13,469 nt of DNA. Origin: Pseudomonadota bacterium (GTDB lineage: Bacteria; Bdellovibrionota; Bdellovibrionia; Bdellovibrionales; JAEYZS01). The notes beneath the pieces were generated by a model. It worked only from the letters and a program-made list of their open reading frames with translations, had not been told where the DNA came from and did not search any database. Position 1 is the stretch's first letter. Every line of letters begins with the position of its first letter. The translations under genes and the position numbers were made by a program. Where the stretch lies: assembly GCA_023427925.1 (NCBI GenBank), contig JAEYZS010000059.1:1-13469 (forward strand), written 5' to 3'. Shown one piece after another: positions 1-7,676 of this stretch.

Positions 1-1419
1 ACCTGCAACTGTGAACTTGAATAGACTTGTAATGAGCTTACCCAACATAACATCGCCAATCCAAATTTTAAATCCAATTAAAAGCAAAATAAAATTCAAA
101 CCAGACGAAATCATACTCGAAGCCGCAAGCCCTTTAATTCCATATTCTACCATCAAATTTTGAGCGACGAAGTAATGCACAACCAAACAAACTGCCGACA
201 CCAAGGCCGGATAAAGTGTGTTTTTAATAGCGTAAAAACTGGGAGCCACAACTCTTATTCCGCCGAACGATAGAACTCCAAAAGAATAAATCATCAGAAT
301 ATTTGACGTATTCATAACATCATAAACTGTAAATTTACCTCTCATAAAAAGAACTTCAGTTATGGGACGCGCCAGGAACCACACGCCTAGCGCGCAAGGC
401 ACACTCACATAAAATATCATACGCAAATATTTATTTGCTGTCTCGATCATCTCTTGCTTTTCGTTTTTACTCCAATGAGTTGCTAGTGTGGGGAGAAGCG
501 CTGTCCCCAAGCTCACGGCAAACAGTGACAATGGAAGTTCCAATACACGATCTGCCCAATAGATCCAGGAATTCGCTCCCTCTTCAAGAGAAGACGCAAA
601 CCTCGTATTAATAATTAGACCTATCTGCATTACCCCTAATCCCAAGAGCCCAGGAATCATATTCCTAAACACCTTTAAAACATTTGGATCAAAAATATTC
701 ATGGAAAATCGAGGCAGACATTTTAATCGAATAAGCTCAGGAACTAAAATTGCCATCTGAAGGAATCCGCCCAAAGTCACCCCCCAGGCTAGAGCTGTCA
801 CTGAAAAGTGTTGAGGAAGATATCGCGGTAAAAGTGTAGATACGATCATTGAAATATTAAACAAAACGGGCGCAAAAGCAGCGAGTGCAAACTTCTTATA
901 TGCATTTAAAATCGCCATGAAATACGCATAGGTGCAGATAAAAAAGCAAAAGGCGAACATGATCTTTGCCATTTGCACAGTCAACTCAAACTTCCCTTCC
1001 ACAGCTAGAAAAGCCTCTTCACCAGCGATAAAATGAACAATGTTTTCAGCATAAATAATTCCCAGGCTAGTAACAACGATCAGAATTAAGCTGAGTAGGG
1101 AGAATACGCCGCAAGCCAATTTGAACTCTTGCCCCTCTTCCTTAGATTTGGGGTTTGTCATAAGCTCGATAAAAATTGGAATAAAGCTTACAGAAAGAGC
1201 GCCTTCACCAAACAAGCGTCTCAACATATTGGGAATTCTAAAAGCCACAAGCCAAGCGTCGGTGACGGTCCTTGAAAAAAAAGCTCCTAGCATGGCGTCC
1301 CTGAGGAGCCCCAAAATACGGCTTGAAAAGGTTCCTAATGCCATATAACTAGCCGATCTGACTATGGTTTTACTGGAAATGCCCTTTACCTGTTCAGGAA
1401 TGCCTTGATTGTCTTGCAT
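1..1419 (-). CDS. murJ: MurJ lipid II flippase (MviN family), 3' end outside window
   Basis: Multi-pass inner-membrane flippase of the MOP superfamily that moves lipid II from cytoplasm to periplasm for peptidoglycan synthesis. The frame is open from the ATG at 1419 to base 1 (473 codons), so roughly the last 40-50 residues of a usual 510-530 aa protein are missing. The N-terminus carries the family signature: SSRILGLLRD (residues 32-41, with the two Arg matching the essential pair in E. coli MurJ), then FRIPNMLRRLFGEGALS (60-76). Many hydrophobic helices follow. No Shine-Dalgarno lies at normal distance from 1419 (AAGGAAAG is about 20 nt upstream). A weak TTGAAG-17-CTTTAT promoter ends five bases before the ATG, so a very short or absent leader is possible. 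A later in-frame ATG (1344) would cut the conserved N-terminus. Divergent from rpsT with a 63-nt gap. Family assignment is secure. Confidence 0.95.
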   Translation of the reverse strand, partial: MQDNQGIPEQVKGISSKTIVRSASYMALGTFSSRILGLLRDAMLGAFFSRTVTDAWLVAFRIPNMLRRLFGEGALSVSFIPIFIELMTNPKSKEEGQEFKLACGVFSLLSLILIVVTSLGIIYAENIVHFIAGEEAFLAVEGKFELTVQMAKIMFAFCFFICTYAYFMAILNAYKKFALAAFAPVLFNISMIVSTLLPRYLPQHFSVTALAWGVTLGGFLQMAILVPELIRLKCLPRFSMNIFDPNVLKVFRNMIPGLLGLGVMQIGLIINTRFASSLEEGANSWIYWADRVLELPLSLFAVSLGTALLPTLATHWSKNEKQEMIETANKYLRMIFYVSVPCALGVWFLARPITEVLFMRGKFTVYDVMNTSNILMIYSFGVLSFGGIRVVAPSFYAIKNTLYPALVSAVCLVVHYFVAQNLMVEYGIKGLAASSMISSGLNFILLLIGFKIWIGDVMLGKLITSLFKFTVAG

Positions 1420-1437
1420 GGTGTATAAAGCTATGGT
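1409..1437 (+). promoter_or_regulatory. candidate rpsT promoter
   Basis: TTGTCT (1409-1414) and TATGGT (1432-1437) are separated by 17 bp, each matching four of six sigma-70 consensus positions. This would give a leader of about 40 nt before the rpsT GTG. The -35 box would lie inside the first codons of the divergent murJ. It is the best candidate in a 63-bp gap, but weak. Confidence 0.3.
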
Positions 1438-1482
1438 AGAAACTTTCCTTCAATAAAGCAAGACACGATTTGGAGGATAATA

Positions 1483-1746
1483 GTGGCTACGCATAAGTCG
1501 TCAGAAAAGAGAGCTCGCCAAGATATTAAAAAGGCTGATAGAAATCATAAAACGTTAAGCGCTGTTCGTACAATTGAAAAGAAATTAAGAACTGCAATTG
1601 CAACTAAAGATGCTAAAGCGGCACCTGAGTTATTAAAAACTTTCTCAAGCAAAATCGATAAAGCTGCTACTAAAGGCGTAGTTCCTACAAAAACAGCTTC
1701 TAGAAAAATCTCTAGATTATCTGCTCAAGTTTCTTCTCTTTCTTAA
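1483..1746 (+). CDS. rpsT: 30S ribosomal protein S20
   Basis: Primary 16S rRNA-binding protein of the small subunit. The 87-residue, Lys/Arg/Ala-rich helical protein has the family N-terminus (ATHKSSEKRARQ) and the conserved C-terminal TKTASRKISRL segment; length is typical. The start is GTG at 1483, preceded by GGAGG (1472-1476) six bases upstream. A non-ATG start is noteworthy because in E. coli the rare UUG start of rpsT is needed for S20 autorepression of translation; the GTG here may serve the same purpose (inference). The gene is a monocistron between divergent murJ and a terminator at 1774. Next to murJ/mviN, as in many proteobacteria. Confidence 0.97.
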   Translation: MATHKSSEKRARQDIKKADRNHKTLSAVRTIEKKLRTAIATKDAKAAPELLKTFSSKIDKAATKGVVPTKTASRKISRLSAQVSSLS

Positions 1747-1773
1747 TATAGCTTTTTAATTTTTAATAGAGAC

Positions 1774-1813
1774 AAAGTAGTTTACGGTATAGAACGTAGA
1801 CTACTTTTTTATT
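1774..1813 (+). terminator. rpsT intrinsic terminator
   Basis: A 13-bp stem (1774-1786 with 1795-1807, one T-G wobble) around an 8-base loop, followed by a T run (T1805-T1810 then ATTT). It sits 28 bases after the rpsT stop. The right arm and T run also encode the last codons and TAG stop of the converging PilZ gene. Read on the minus strand the stem is followed by only a weak T tract, so it acts mainly on rpsT. Confidence 0.85.
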
Positions 1814-2178
1814 TGTAGTGTGTAGAATTTCTGCTCTTGCGCACTATCATTTCTTTGCGCAATAAAGTCGCGCACTTTTCTTCGGTCTTCGAAGGTAATG
1901 TTAATAAATTCCACTCCAACCCTTAATTTGTTGCCTTTATTAAGGCAGTAGCGAACCTGTGCTCGAGTCATGACAACATATCCGCCGGGGATAACAAAAG
2001 AGATCAAAAGATTGTCATTGTTTTTTAGAGCGATCTCCGTTTCAAAAAGGATTCCACGCTCACCTAATTCAAAGGCATTCTCAACAAAGTATTTCCCCTG
2101 TATCATTACGCCAACCTTCGCTTCAAAAGATCGGCGAGGATACTTTCTCTTTTCTATACCATCTACGGGTTGTCCCAT
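1801..2178 (-). CDS. PilZ-domain protein with degenerate c-di-GMP motif
   Basis: A stand-alone PilZ-like protein of 125 aa; such proteins usually bind cyclic di-GMP and pass the signal to a partner. The first motif RxxxR is present (R11-K-Y-P-R15). The second, usually (D/N)xSxxG, reads ELGERG (E37, G39, G42), so the Asp/Asn and Ser positions are both changed and nucleotide binding is uncertain. The flanking pattern (GILFE, then alternating beta strands and a late VRYCL...GVEF block) fits the PilZ barrel. A charged tail follows the barrel. ATG at 2178 is the only plausible start in the open stretch; no clear Shine-Dalgarno precedes it. It lies 63 nt after holA on the same strand and may be co-transcribed with lptE-holA. 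Its stop codon is inside the rpsT terminator. Confidence 0.8.
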   Translation of the reverse strand: MGQPVDGIEKRKYPRRSFEAKVGVMIQGKYFVENAFELGERGILFETEIALKNNDNLLISFVIPGGYVVMTRAQVRYCLNKGNKLRVGVEFINITFEDRRKVRDFIAQRNDSAQEQKFYTLQIKK

Positions 2179-2241
2179 AAGTAGGTTATCGGAATTTAAC
2201 GAATAAAAAAGAGTCCTGTATCAATGTGAGACTGTATTTTT

Positions 2242-3240
2242 CTAAACGGCAAGATTCATCAAAGTATCCACAAGAAAGTTTTGTGAGGATACAGGAGAGC
2301 TCTTTAAATTGCGATCCGTCTCAAGGAGTTTTTGATAAGCTTTAGTGAGCCTTGCGTACGGCCAATCTCTTGAATTCTGTACATACTGATTAACGAAGTA
2401 CGGGGGTACTCCCACATATTGACTGAGAGCTGGTCCATTCATCCGCTTTTGAAGCGCTTCTTGAGTCAAAAGTAAAATTCGCATATGACGTGTAATCATC
2501 GCCAAAATTCCAACTTCGCTCTCTCCTTGATCGAGGAGGTACTTTTGTATTTTTAAGGCTTTTTCCGTTTGCTTTGCTGCAATCGCATTTGTCAGTTCAA
2601 ATACTGAGTCCATCTTGTATTTTGAAACTACGGCTTCAATATCAGAAATTTCGATTTCTCGTTTTTCTCCTACATAAAGCGAAAGCTTATTGATCTCGTT
2701 ATTTAAATCTATCAATCGGTTTCCAACTAAATTTTGAAGTGCGATAGCAACTGGCGGAGCAATCGTCTTCCCATAAGACCTCACCAATCGATCAATCCAA
2801 CTTGGAATAAAACGATCGGAAATTTCAGCGAATGCGACAACTGTCATTTTTTTAAATAAATCTTTAAAAATCTTTTTTCTCTGATCTACATTCTGAAAGA
2901 ACGCTACAAAGATTGTCGTATCAATTGGAATCGATACGAACTCAGCAATTTTCTCAAGGTCGTTAGCTTTTAAAAGGTGAGCATCCTTTAAAATGACTAA
3001 TCTTTTTTGTCCCATCATTGGAAGTGTTTCAATGGCCGCGCCTAAATCTGACACGTCGAGCTCTCCCCCATAAAAATGATCGAGATTAAAGTCAGCAAGT
3101 GAATCTTCAAAAACTTTGGCTTTGAGTTTCTGAATTGCATCTTCTGCCAAGAAAATTTCATCGCCATAAAAGAGGTAAAAGGGATGAGGCTCGCCTTTAT
3201 CTAAATGCTTAGAAAACTGCTCATAATTCCAAGACGCCAC
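2242..3240 (-). CDS. holA: DNA polymerase III subunit delta
   Basis: Delta subunit of the clamp loader; it opens the beta sliding clamp so it can be loaded on DNA. 332 aa against about 343 in E. coli. The N-terminus has the family's HPFYLFYGDEIFLAEDAI segment (the degenerate P-loop region, residues 19-36) and a later TLPMMGQKRLVILKDAH block (about 72-88). The C-terminal third holds the helical collar domain. The start is GTG at 3240, sharing one base with the lptE stop (TAGTG), which implies translational coupling. The lptE-holA order is common in Gram-negative bacteria. No anomalies seen. Confidence 0.93.
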   Translation of the reverse strand: MASWNYEQFSKHLDKGEPHPFYLFYGDEIFLAEDAIQKLKAKVFEDSLADFNLDHFYGGELDVSDLGAAIETLPMMGQKRLVILKDAHLLKANDLEKIAEFVSIPIDTTIFVAFFQNVDQRKKIFKDLFKKMTVVAFAEISDRFIPSWIDRLVRSYGKTIAPPVAIALQNLVGNRLIDLNNEINKLSLYVGEKREIEISDIEAVVSKYKMDSVFELTNAIAAKQTEKALKIQKYLLDQGESEVGILAMITRHMRILLLTQEALQKRMNGPALSQYVGVPPYFVNQYVQNSRDWPYARLTKAYQKLLETDRNLKSSPVSSQNFLVDTLMNLAV

Positions 3241-3827
3241 TAGAAATTCTCCGTAAGTCGCTCATAAGCTTCTGCCATCATATCTTGAGACAGGATCTGA
3301 ATGTTTTGAATTCTTGCGCTGTGATTATACAAAGGGTTGGCTGTATTAAGAACGCTCTTGGTAATGATCGGCGCAGTGTAACGTCTCTCACGATTAAAGG
3401 CACCTTCCCATAGAACTGCCATATCAGAGCTTCGAACAAGCTTAACATCGACAGTAACATAAATTGTATACCACCTTGCTAAAGCAGTTCCAGGTGCCAA
3501 GTCCTTAAAGCCTTCTGTTTCGCTAGTCACCTCTGTACCAAGACCATAAGAAATACTCGTGATCTCTCCAAGCAAGATGGCCTGAGACTCTTCCTTAGAA
3601 GTCACTCGAGCAAGACTGGATTTTTCTACTTCCATCATCATGGCTTGAGTAAAAAAAGTTTCAACTGACACTTCTTGTGACTTGTTTTTAAAAACTGGAA
3701 CAGCAATAGCCTGATATCCACCCGGAATTCGTCTCTCAGGAGAACCAAAACGATAGGCACATGAAGTAGAAAGAGCTAATAGAAGTAATGCTGATAGAGA
3801 TAATGATAACGAAACAAACTTTTTCAT
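3240..3827 (-). CDS. lptE: LptE-type LPS-assembly lipoprotein
   Basis: Outer-membrane lipoprotein that plugs and assembles the LptD translocon for lipopolysaccharide export. With the ATG at 3827 the 195-aa protein starts MKKFVSLSLSL, followed by a hydrophobic run and Cys23 (STSC), a lipoprotein-type signal peptide with a slightly non-canonical lipobox. The mature part begins AYRFGSPERRIPGGYQAIAVPVFKN, with the 'YRFG' and 'I-VP-F-N' features of the family. A longer frame reaching 3959 exists, but would hide the signal peptide behind 44 residues and run into the divergent gene's start, so it is rejected. AAAGG lies about 14 nt upstream of the chosen ATG, a long spacing. Context (next to holA) supports the call. 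Confidence 0.85.
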   Translation of the reverse strand: MKKFVSLSLSLSALLLLALSTSCAYRFGSPERRIPGGYQAIAVPVFKNKSQEVSVETFFTQAMMMEVEKSSLARVTSKEESQAILLGEITSISYGLGTEVTSETEGFKDLAPGTALARWYTIYVTVDVKLVRSSDMAVLWEGAFNRERRYTAPIITKSVLNTANPLYNHSARIQNIQILSQDMMAEAYERLTENF

Positions 3828-3858
3828 AAAAGCTATTGTGACCTTTCGGGATACAAAA

Positions 3859-3887
3859 AATAAAGCATTAAAGGCTTGATTACTCAA
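3859..3887 (-). promoter_or_regulatory. candidate lptE promoter
   Basis: Read on the minus strand, TTGAGT (3887-3882) and TTTATT (3864-3859) are 17 bp apart, about 30 bp before the lptE ATG. The -35 lies in a small inverted repeat, CTTGA-TTAC-TCAAG (3875-3888). The divergent aminotransferase must also have its promoter in this 118-bp gap; TATAAA at 3896-3901 is a possible -10 for it. Both are weak predictions. Confidence 0.35.
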
Positions 3888-3945
3888 GGAAAACTTATAA
3901 AAATCTATTGTGGTCGGTACAATTAAAACCGGCAAAGGTAACTCA

Positions 3946-5145
3946 ATGTTTTCATTCAAAAAGAATTCACAATCTTCGCCTAAAAATCATGCTTATCCCC
4001 TCATTATGACACCCGGTCCTGTGCTTGTTCCAGAAGCAATAATGAGAACACTAACCCTTCCGGTTATACACCACAGAACAAAGGCATTCGAAAGTGATTT
4101 AAAGTGGGTCCTCGATAATCTCCCTAGGATTTTTAAAACCAAAGAACGTGCTTATATTCTCACAAGTACCGGCTCTGGTGCGATGGAAGCGGCACTAGTT
4201 AACACAGTTTCTCCGGGAGAAAAAATATTGTGCATTATTGGTGGAAAGTTCGGAGAAAGATTTTCAGAAATTGCAAAGGCCTACAACATTCAAGTCGTCA
4301 CTCACAACGTGGAGTGGGGAAAATCTTTTGAAGTTTCCGATATTGAAAAAATATTAAAGGAACATTCCGATATAAGAGCCATTACTTGCCAAGCTTGCGA
4401 AACCAGCACAGGTGCTTTAAACCCTATTCAAGAATTGGGAAAAATAGTCTCAAAAACGGATGCGATTCTTATAGTCGACGCGATCACCGCACTTGGCGCC
4501 ACTGATCTTGACATGGACAGTTGGAACTTAGATATCGTAATCGGAGGATCTCAAAAAGCGTTTATGCTTCCAACGGGATTGTCACTCATTGCATTTTCTA
4601 AAAAAGCGATGAGAAAAACTGAATCTTGTAAAACTCCAAGATACTATTGGGATATTCGATTAGAAAAAAAGGCTAATGAAAAAAATCAAACTTACTTTAG
4701 CTCTCCAGTGACTCATGTGCGCGCTCTCAAAACAGCATTAGAAATTATTTTTAAAGTTGGAGAAAAAGACTTTATTCATCGTCACCTTTTAATCGCTGAT
4801 GCCCTCCGTGAAGGTGGAAAAGCCCTTGGATTAGAAAGCTTTGCAGATAATCCTAGCCCTACCGTAACAACTTTTAAATTGGCCAGCGGGATTGATGGCG
4901 AAAAAGTACAAAAGATTATGCAAGAAACTCATAATATTTCCATCGCCGGAGGCCAAGATCACCTTAAAGGAAAGGTCATACGCATTGGACACATGGGCGC
5001 TATTGAAAAATCTCACCTCTTGCTGACTTTCGAAAAATTAGCTTTGACTTTGAACGAATTAGGAATGAATACAGATCTAAACAAAGCTCTTTCGATTATT
5101 TCAGAAAAGCTTAAAGACTTAAAACCTCTTCCTGATATCGATTAG
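3946..5145 (+). CDS. class V PLP aminotransferase, probable phosphoserine aminotransferase
   Basis: A 399-aa fold-type I PLP enzyme of the alanine-glyoxylate/serine-pyruvate aminotransferase group. Visible motifs: TPGP (22-25), STGSGAMEAA (74-83, phosphate-binding region), ETSTG (152-156), VDAITALG with Asp178 for the pyridine nitrogen, GGSQKAFMLPTG with the Schiff-base Lys204, and a late IRIGHMG. It is followed 37 nt later by a 3-phosphoglycerate dehydrogenase. That pairing suggests it makes phosphoserine from 3-phosphohydroxypyruvate in place of a classical SerC, as proposed for SerC-lacking organisms; serine-glyoxylate or serine-pyruvate transamination is the alternative. The ATG at 3946 has AAAGG seven bases upstream; an in-frame GTG 12 codons earlier lacks such a site. 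Confidence 0.85.
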   Translation: MFSFKKNSQSSPKNHAYPLIMTPGPVLVPEAIMRTLTLPVIHHRTKAFESDLKWVLDNLPRIFKTKERAYILTSTGSGAMEAALVNTVSPGEKILCIIGGKFGERFSEIAKAYNIQVVTHNVEWGKSFEVSDIEKILKEHSDIRAITCQACETSTGALNPIQELGKIVSKTDAILIVDAITALGATDLDMDSWNLDIVIGGSQKAFMLPTGLSLIAFSKKAMRKTESCKTPRYYWDIRLEKKANEKNQTYFSSPVTHVRALKTALEIIFKVGEKDFIHRHLLIADALREGGKALGLESFADNPSPTVTTFKLASGIDGEKVQKIMQETHNISIAGGQDHLKGKVIRIGHMGAIEKSHLLLTFEKLALTLNELGMNTDLNKALSIISEKLKDLKPLPDID

Positions 5146-5170
5146 TCTTGATTAGCATTGAATAGTTTTG
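5141..5170 (+). repeat. three imperfect 10-bp tandem repeats between aminotransferase and serA
   Basis: Three adjacent decamers, ATTAGTCTTG, ATTAGCATTG and AATAGTTTTG, run from 5141 to 5170. The first contains the aminotransferase stop codon (TAG 5143-5145). Because the period is 10, TAG recurs at 5143, 5153 and 5163, one in each reading frame. The array ends just before the candidate serA start codons. Confidence 0.7.
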
Positions 5171-5182
5171 ATGAAGGGACCT

Positions 5183-6160
5183 ATGAAGCCAAAGCTTTTA
5201 ATCACAGATCGTTGCGCTATTGAAGCTGAAGCTTTGCTTAAAGCTCACTTCGAAGTTTCAAGATCTGAAACTCACATTCCAACGACGGCAGAGCTTGAAA
5301 ATGTTGAAGCCCTTATCATTCGATCTCGCACAAAAATCACAAGAGAGTTTTTAGATCAGGCTCCAATCTTAAAATTAATCGTCACAAGTACGAGCGGTTA
5401 CGACCATATTGATTTCGAAGAAACTACAAAAAGAAATATTAAAGTTTCATATACTCCTGAGGCCAACGCTCAAAGTACCGCAGAACTCACGATCATGTTG
5501 ATGTTAAACTGCGCTCGAGAAATAAACCTCGCTAGTCAGATGATTCGAGATGGTCGTTGGATACGTACAGAAATTAAAGCTTTCGAATTGGGTAATAAAA
5601 CTTTAGGAATTGTGGGATTGGGCAGAGTTGGTTCACGCGTGGCTAAAATTGCTAAAGCCATGGGAATGAAAATTTATGCTTACGATCCTTACAAAGAGGA
5701 CAGTGTCTTTGCTGAACTGGGCGTGGAGCGATTGGGTTATACGGAAATTTTAAGAATGTGCAATGTGGTCAGCTATCACGTACCATCGACTAAAGAAACT
5801 TATCAAATGCTCAATCGAAGACTCTTTGAAGATATGCTTCCAGGAATGATCGTTATCAATGCTTGTCGTGGTGAAGTTATGAATGAACTTGATATTCTCT
5901 ATGGACTTGATATTGGCGTTATAGAAAGAGCGGGGCTTGATGTTTTTGTGAAAGAACCTTTGCCTAAAGATTCACCATTTATTACTCACCCAAAAGTTAT
6001 AACTACGCCACATATTGGAGCCACTACAGAAGAAGCATTTTTGGCCTCTAGCACAATGGCTGCTCATAAATGTATCGATTTCTTTTCCCGTCAAATCTTA
6101 TCTGATGAGCTTCCAGCTCAATCGCCATGGTGGAAGTATCAGTTTCGAAGAAATTCTTAA
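5183..6160 (+). CDS. serA: D-3-phosphoglycerate dehydrogenase, short form (2-hydroxyacid dehydrogenase)
   Basis: An NAD-dependent D-2-hydroxyacid dehydrogenase, probably oxidising 3-phosphoglycerate to 3-phosphohydroxypyruvate, the first step of serine synthesis. From the ATG at 5183 it is 325 aa. The Rossmann motif GLGRVG is at 145-150 with Asp168 after beta-2 (YAYDP). The catalytic set is complete: Arg229 (NACRGEV), Glu258 (FVKEP) and His277 (PHIGATTEEA). There is no C-terminal ACT domain, so serine feedback through ACT is not expected. An AAGGGA sits 3-4 bases before 5183; ATG 5171 and TTG 5168 are in-frame alternatives without a Shine-Dalgarno. The neighbouring aminotransferase supports the substrate, but sequence alone cannot exclude another hydroxyacid. 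Confidence 0.85.
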   Translation: MKPKLLITDRCAIEAEALLKAHFEVSRSETHIPTTAELENVEALIIRSRTKITREFLDQAPILKLIVTSTSGYDHIDFEETTKRNIKVSYTPEANAQSTAELTIMLMLNCAREINLASQMIRDGRWIRTEIKAFELGNKTLGIVGLGRVGSRVAKIAKAMGMKIYAYDPYKEDSVFAELGVERLGYTEILRMCNVVSYHVPSTKETYQMLNRRLFEDMLPGMIVINACRGEVMNELDILYGLDIGVIERAGLDVFVKEPLPKDSPFITHPKVITTPHIGATTEEAFLASSTMAAHKCIDFFSRQILSDELPAQSPWWKYQFRRNS

Positions 6161-6164
6161 TTCC

Positions 6165-6352
6165 TCACTTGAATCATTGAAGTGACTCCGGTACTTCTTG
6201 TACGAAACACACATCGTAATGTTTCACTCCGGAAATTCCGCGCTTTGAGGATTTGACTTATGCCGTTGCGTGGACTTTTGAAATACCAACTCGTGGTACT
6301 CTCAGATCCGGAGCAACGAAGAGATAAGTCAGAGGCTTAATGCCGTTGGAGG
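6165..6352 (+). promoter_or_regulatory. structured leader upstream of purA (candidate regulatory RNA)
   Basis: The serA-purA gap is unusually rich in inverted repeats. Small hairpins: TCACTT/AAGTGA (6165-6170 with 6180-6185), GAAACA/TGTTTC (6204-6209 with 6220-6225) and CGGA/TCCG (6230-6233 with 6237-6240). Then a long compound hairpin: TGACTTAT/ATAAGTCA (6254-6261 with 6324-6331), CGTTGC/GCAACG (6264-6269 with 6313-6318), TGGA/TCCG (6271-6274 with 6307-6310) and apical TACCA/TGGTA (6284-6288 with 6294-6298). The sequence CTTATGCCGTTG (6257-6268) recurs as CTTAATGCCGTTG (6336-6348), directly against the purA GGAGG (6348-6352). CAACG (6314-6318) could therefore pair with either copy. It matches no riboswitch class I recognise; the regulatory role is inferred. 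Confidence 0.5.
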
Positions 6353-6356
6353 TTCT

Positions 6357-7652
6357 GTGTCCGGGATTGTTGTTGTAGGCGCTCAATGGGGCGACGAAGG
6401 AAAAGGGAAAGTCGTCGACGTTTTTTCAGCACAAGCTGATTATGTGGTTAGATATCAAGGCGGTGCAAACGCTGGCCACACCCTAGTAGTAAATGGTAAA
6501 AAAACAATTCTACACCTTATTCCATCAGGAATTCTCCATCCTAAAGTGACTTGCATCATCGCCTCAGGTGTTGTGATTGATATTGAATTGATCCTTAATG
6601 AAATCAGAGCTCTTAAAGCGAGCGGGTTTATCGCAAGAGAAGGTCAGCTCCTCATCTCAGATGCGGCGACCATTATTCTTCCGTATCACAAAGAACTCGA
6701 TCGCGCGCGCGAAGAGGCTCTGGGCAATGAAAAAATCGGAACGACTGGCAAAGGTATCGGCCCAGCTTACGAAGACCGAGCTTCAAGAAGAGCAATTTTA
6801 CTCCAAGACATCTTTGATCCAAAAACACTGAAAGCAAAAATTGAGCGCTCTTTAGAAGAGAAAAATTATCTCCTCGCAAAATATGGGAAAGAGCCAATTA
6901 AGGCAGATGACATTTATGACCTCGCACTAAAATGTGCTGAAGAACTTAAGCCATTCCGCTGCGGGGACGCTTCTACACTGATTTTCAACGCTATGCGCGC
7001 AAGGAAACATGTCCTTTTTGAAGGTGCTCAAGGAACGCTTCTGGATTTATTGCATGGTACATATCCTTTTGTAACTTCTTCAGCAACGGTGGCTGGATCG
7101 GCTTGTATCGGAAGCGGTATAGGACCGACCGATATCTCGAAGGTCATTGGTATTATGAAGGCCTACAACACAAGAGTGGGATCGGGGCCTTTCCCAACAG
7201 AACTTGATAATGAAGTCGGCGAAAAGATCCGCGAAAACGGGGCAGAATTTGGCTCTACTACTGGGCGTGAGCGCCGTTGTGGTTGGTTGGACCTTGTAGC
7301 CCTTAAATACGCTATTCGAATCAATGGAATCTCTTCTCTGGCCCTTATGAAGCTTGATGTCCTCGATGACTTTGACGAAATACAAGTTGCTACTCACTAT
7401 GAAATCGACGGCAAAATAGTCGATAATATGCCAACTTCTTTAGAACTCTTAGACAAGGCAAAGCCTGTTTATAAAAAGTTTAAAGGATGGAATCGCAAGC
7501 TCACAGAGATTCGATCACCTCGGGAACTGCCGCGTGAAGTGTCTGAATATGTTCAGTTTATAAGCACTGAAACGTCAATTCCAGTTGATGTAATCTCGGT
7601 GGGCCCAGATCGCGAGCAGACTCTTTGGATAAAACCATTATTCACTGATTAA
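6357..7652 (+). CDS. purA: adenylosuccinate synthetase
   Basis: GTP-dependent ligase joining IMP and aspartate to give adenylosuccinate, the first committed step to AMP. 431 aa, the usual length. The N-terminal GAQWGDEGKGK motif (8-18) holds the P-loop and Asp13, and GGANAGHT carries His41; these match the catalytic Asp13/His41 numbering of the E. coli enzyme. GTTGKGIGPAYEDR and the later STTGRERRCGWLDL block are also intact. The start is GTG at 6357 with GGAGG (6348-6352) four bases upstream. It is separated from serA by a structured 196-nt region that has no T-rich terminator, so read-through from serA is possible. Confidence 0.98.
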   Translation: MSGIVVVGAQWGDEGKGKVVDVFSAQADYVVRYQGGANAGHTLVVNGKKTILHLIPSGILHPKVTCIIASGVVIDIELILNEIRALKASGFIAREGQLLISDAATIILPYHKELDRAREEALGNEKIGTTGKGIGPAYEDRASRRAILLQDIFDPKTLKAKIERSLEEKNYLLAKYGKEPIKADDIYDLALKCAEELKPFRCGDASTLIFNAMRARKHVLFEGAQGTLLDLLHGTYPFVTSSATVAGSACIGSGIGPTDISKVIGIMKAYNTRVGSGPFPTELDNEVGEKIRENGAEFGSTTGRERRCGWLDLVALKYAIRINGISSLALMKLDVLDDFDEIQVATHYEIDGKIVDNMPTSLELLDKAKPVYKKFKGWNRKLTEIRSPRELPREVSEYVQFISTETSIPVDVISVGPDREQTLWIKPLFTD

Positions 7653-7666
7653 AATGAATTTTAATC
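7647..7666 (+). terminator. AT-only hairpin over the purA stop, weak terminator candidate
   Basis: A perfect 8-bp inverted repeat, GATTAAAA and TTTTAATC, around a TGAA loop. It overlaps the purA TAA. The stem has only two G-C pairs and no downstream T run, so termination is doubtful; it may instead protect the mRNA 3' end. Confidence 0.25.
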
Positions 7667-7676
7667 TTAAATTTCG

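Noticed and set aside
1121..1348. Plus-strand open frame of 75 codons
   Set aside because: It lies wholly inside murJ on the other strand and resembles no protein.
3828..3959. 44-residue N-terminal extension of lptE
   Set aside because: It would hide a clear lipoprotein signal peptide and overlap the start of the divergent aminotransferase.
7080..7397. Minus-strand open frame of 105 codons
   Set aside because: It is the antisense shadow of the highly conserved purA.
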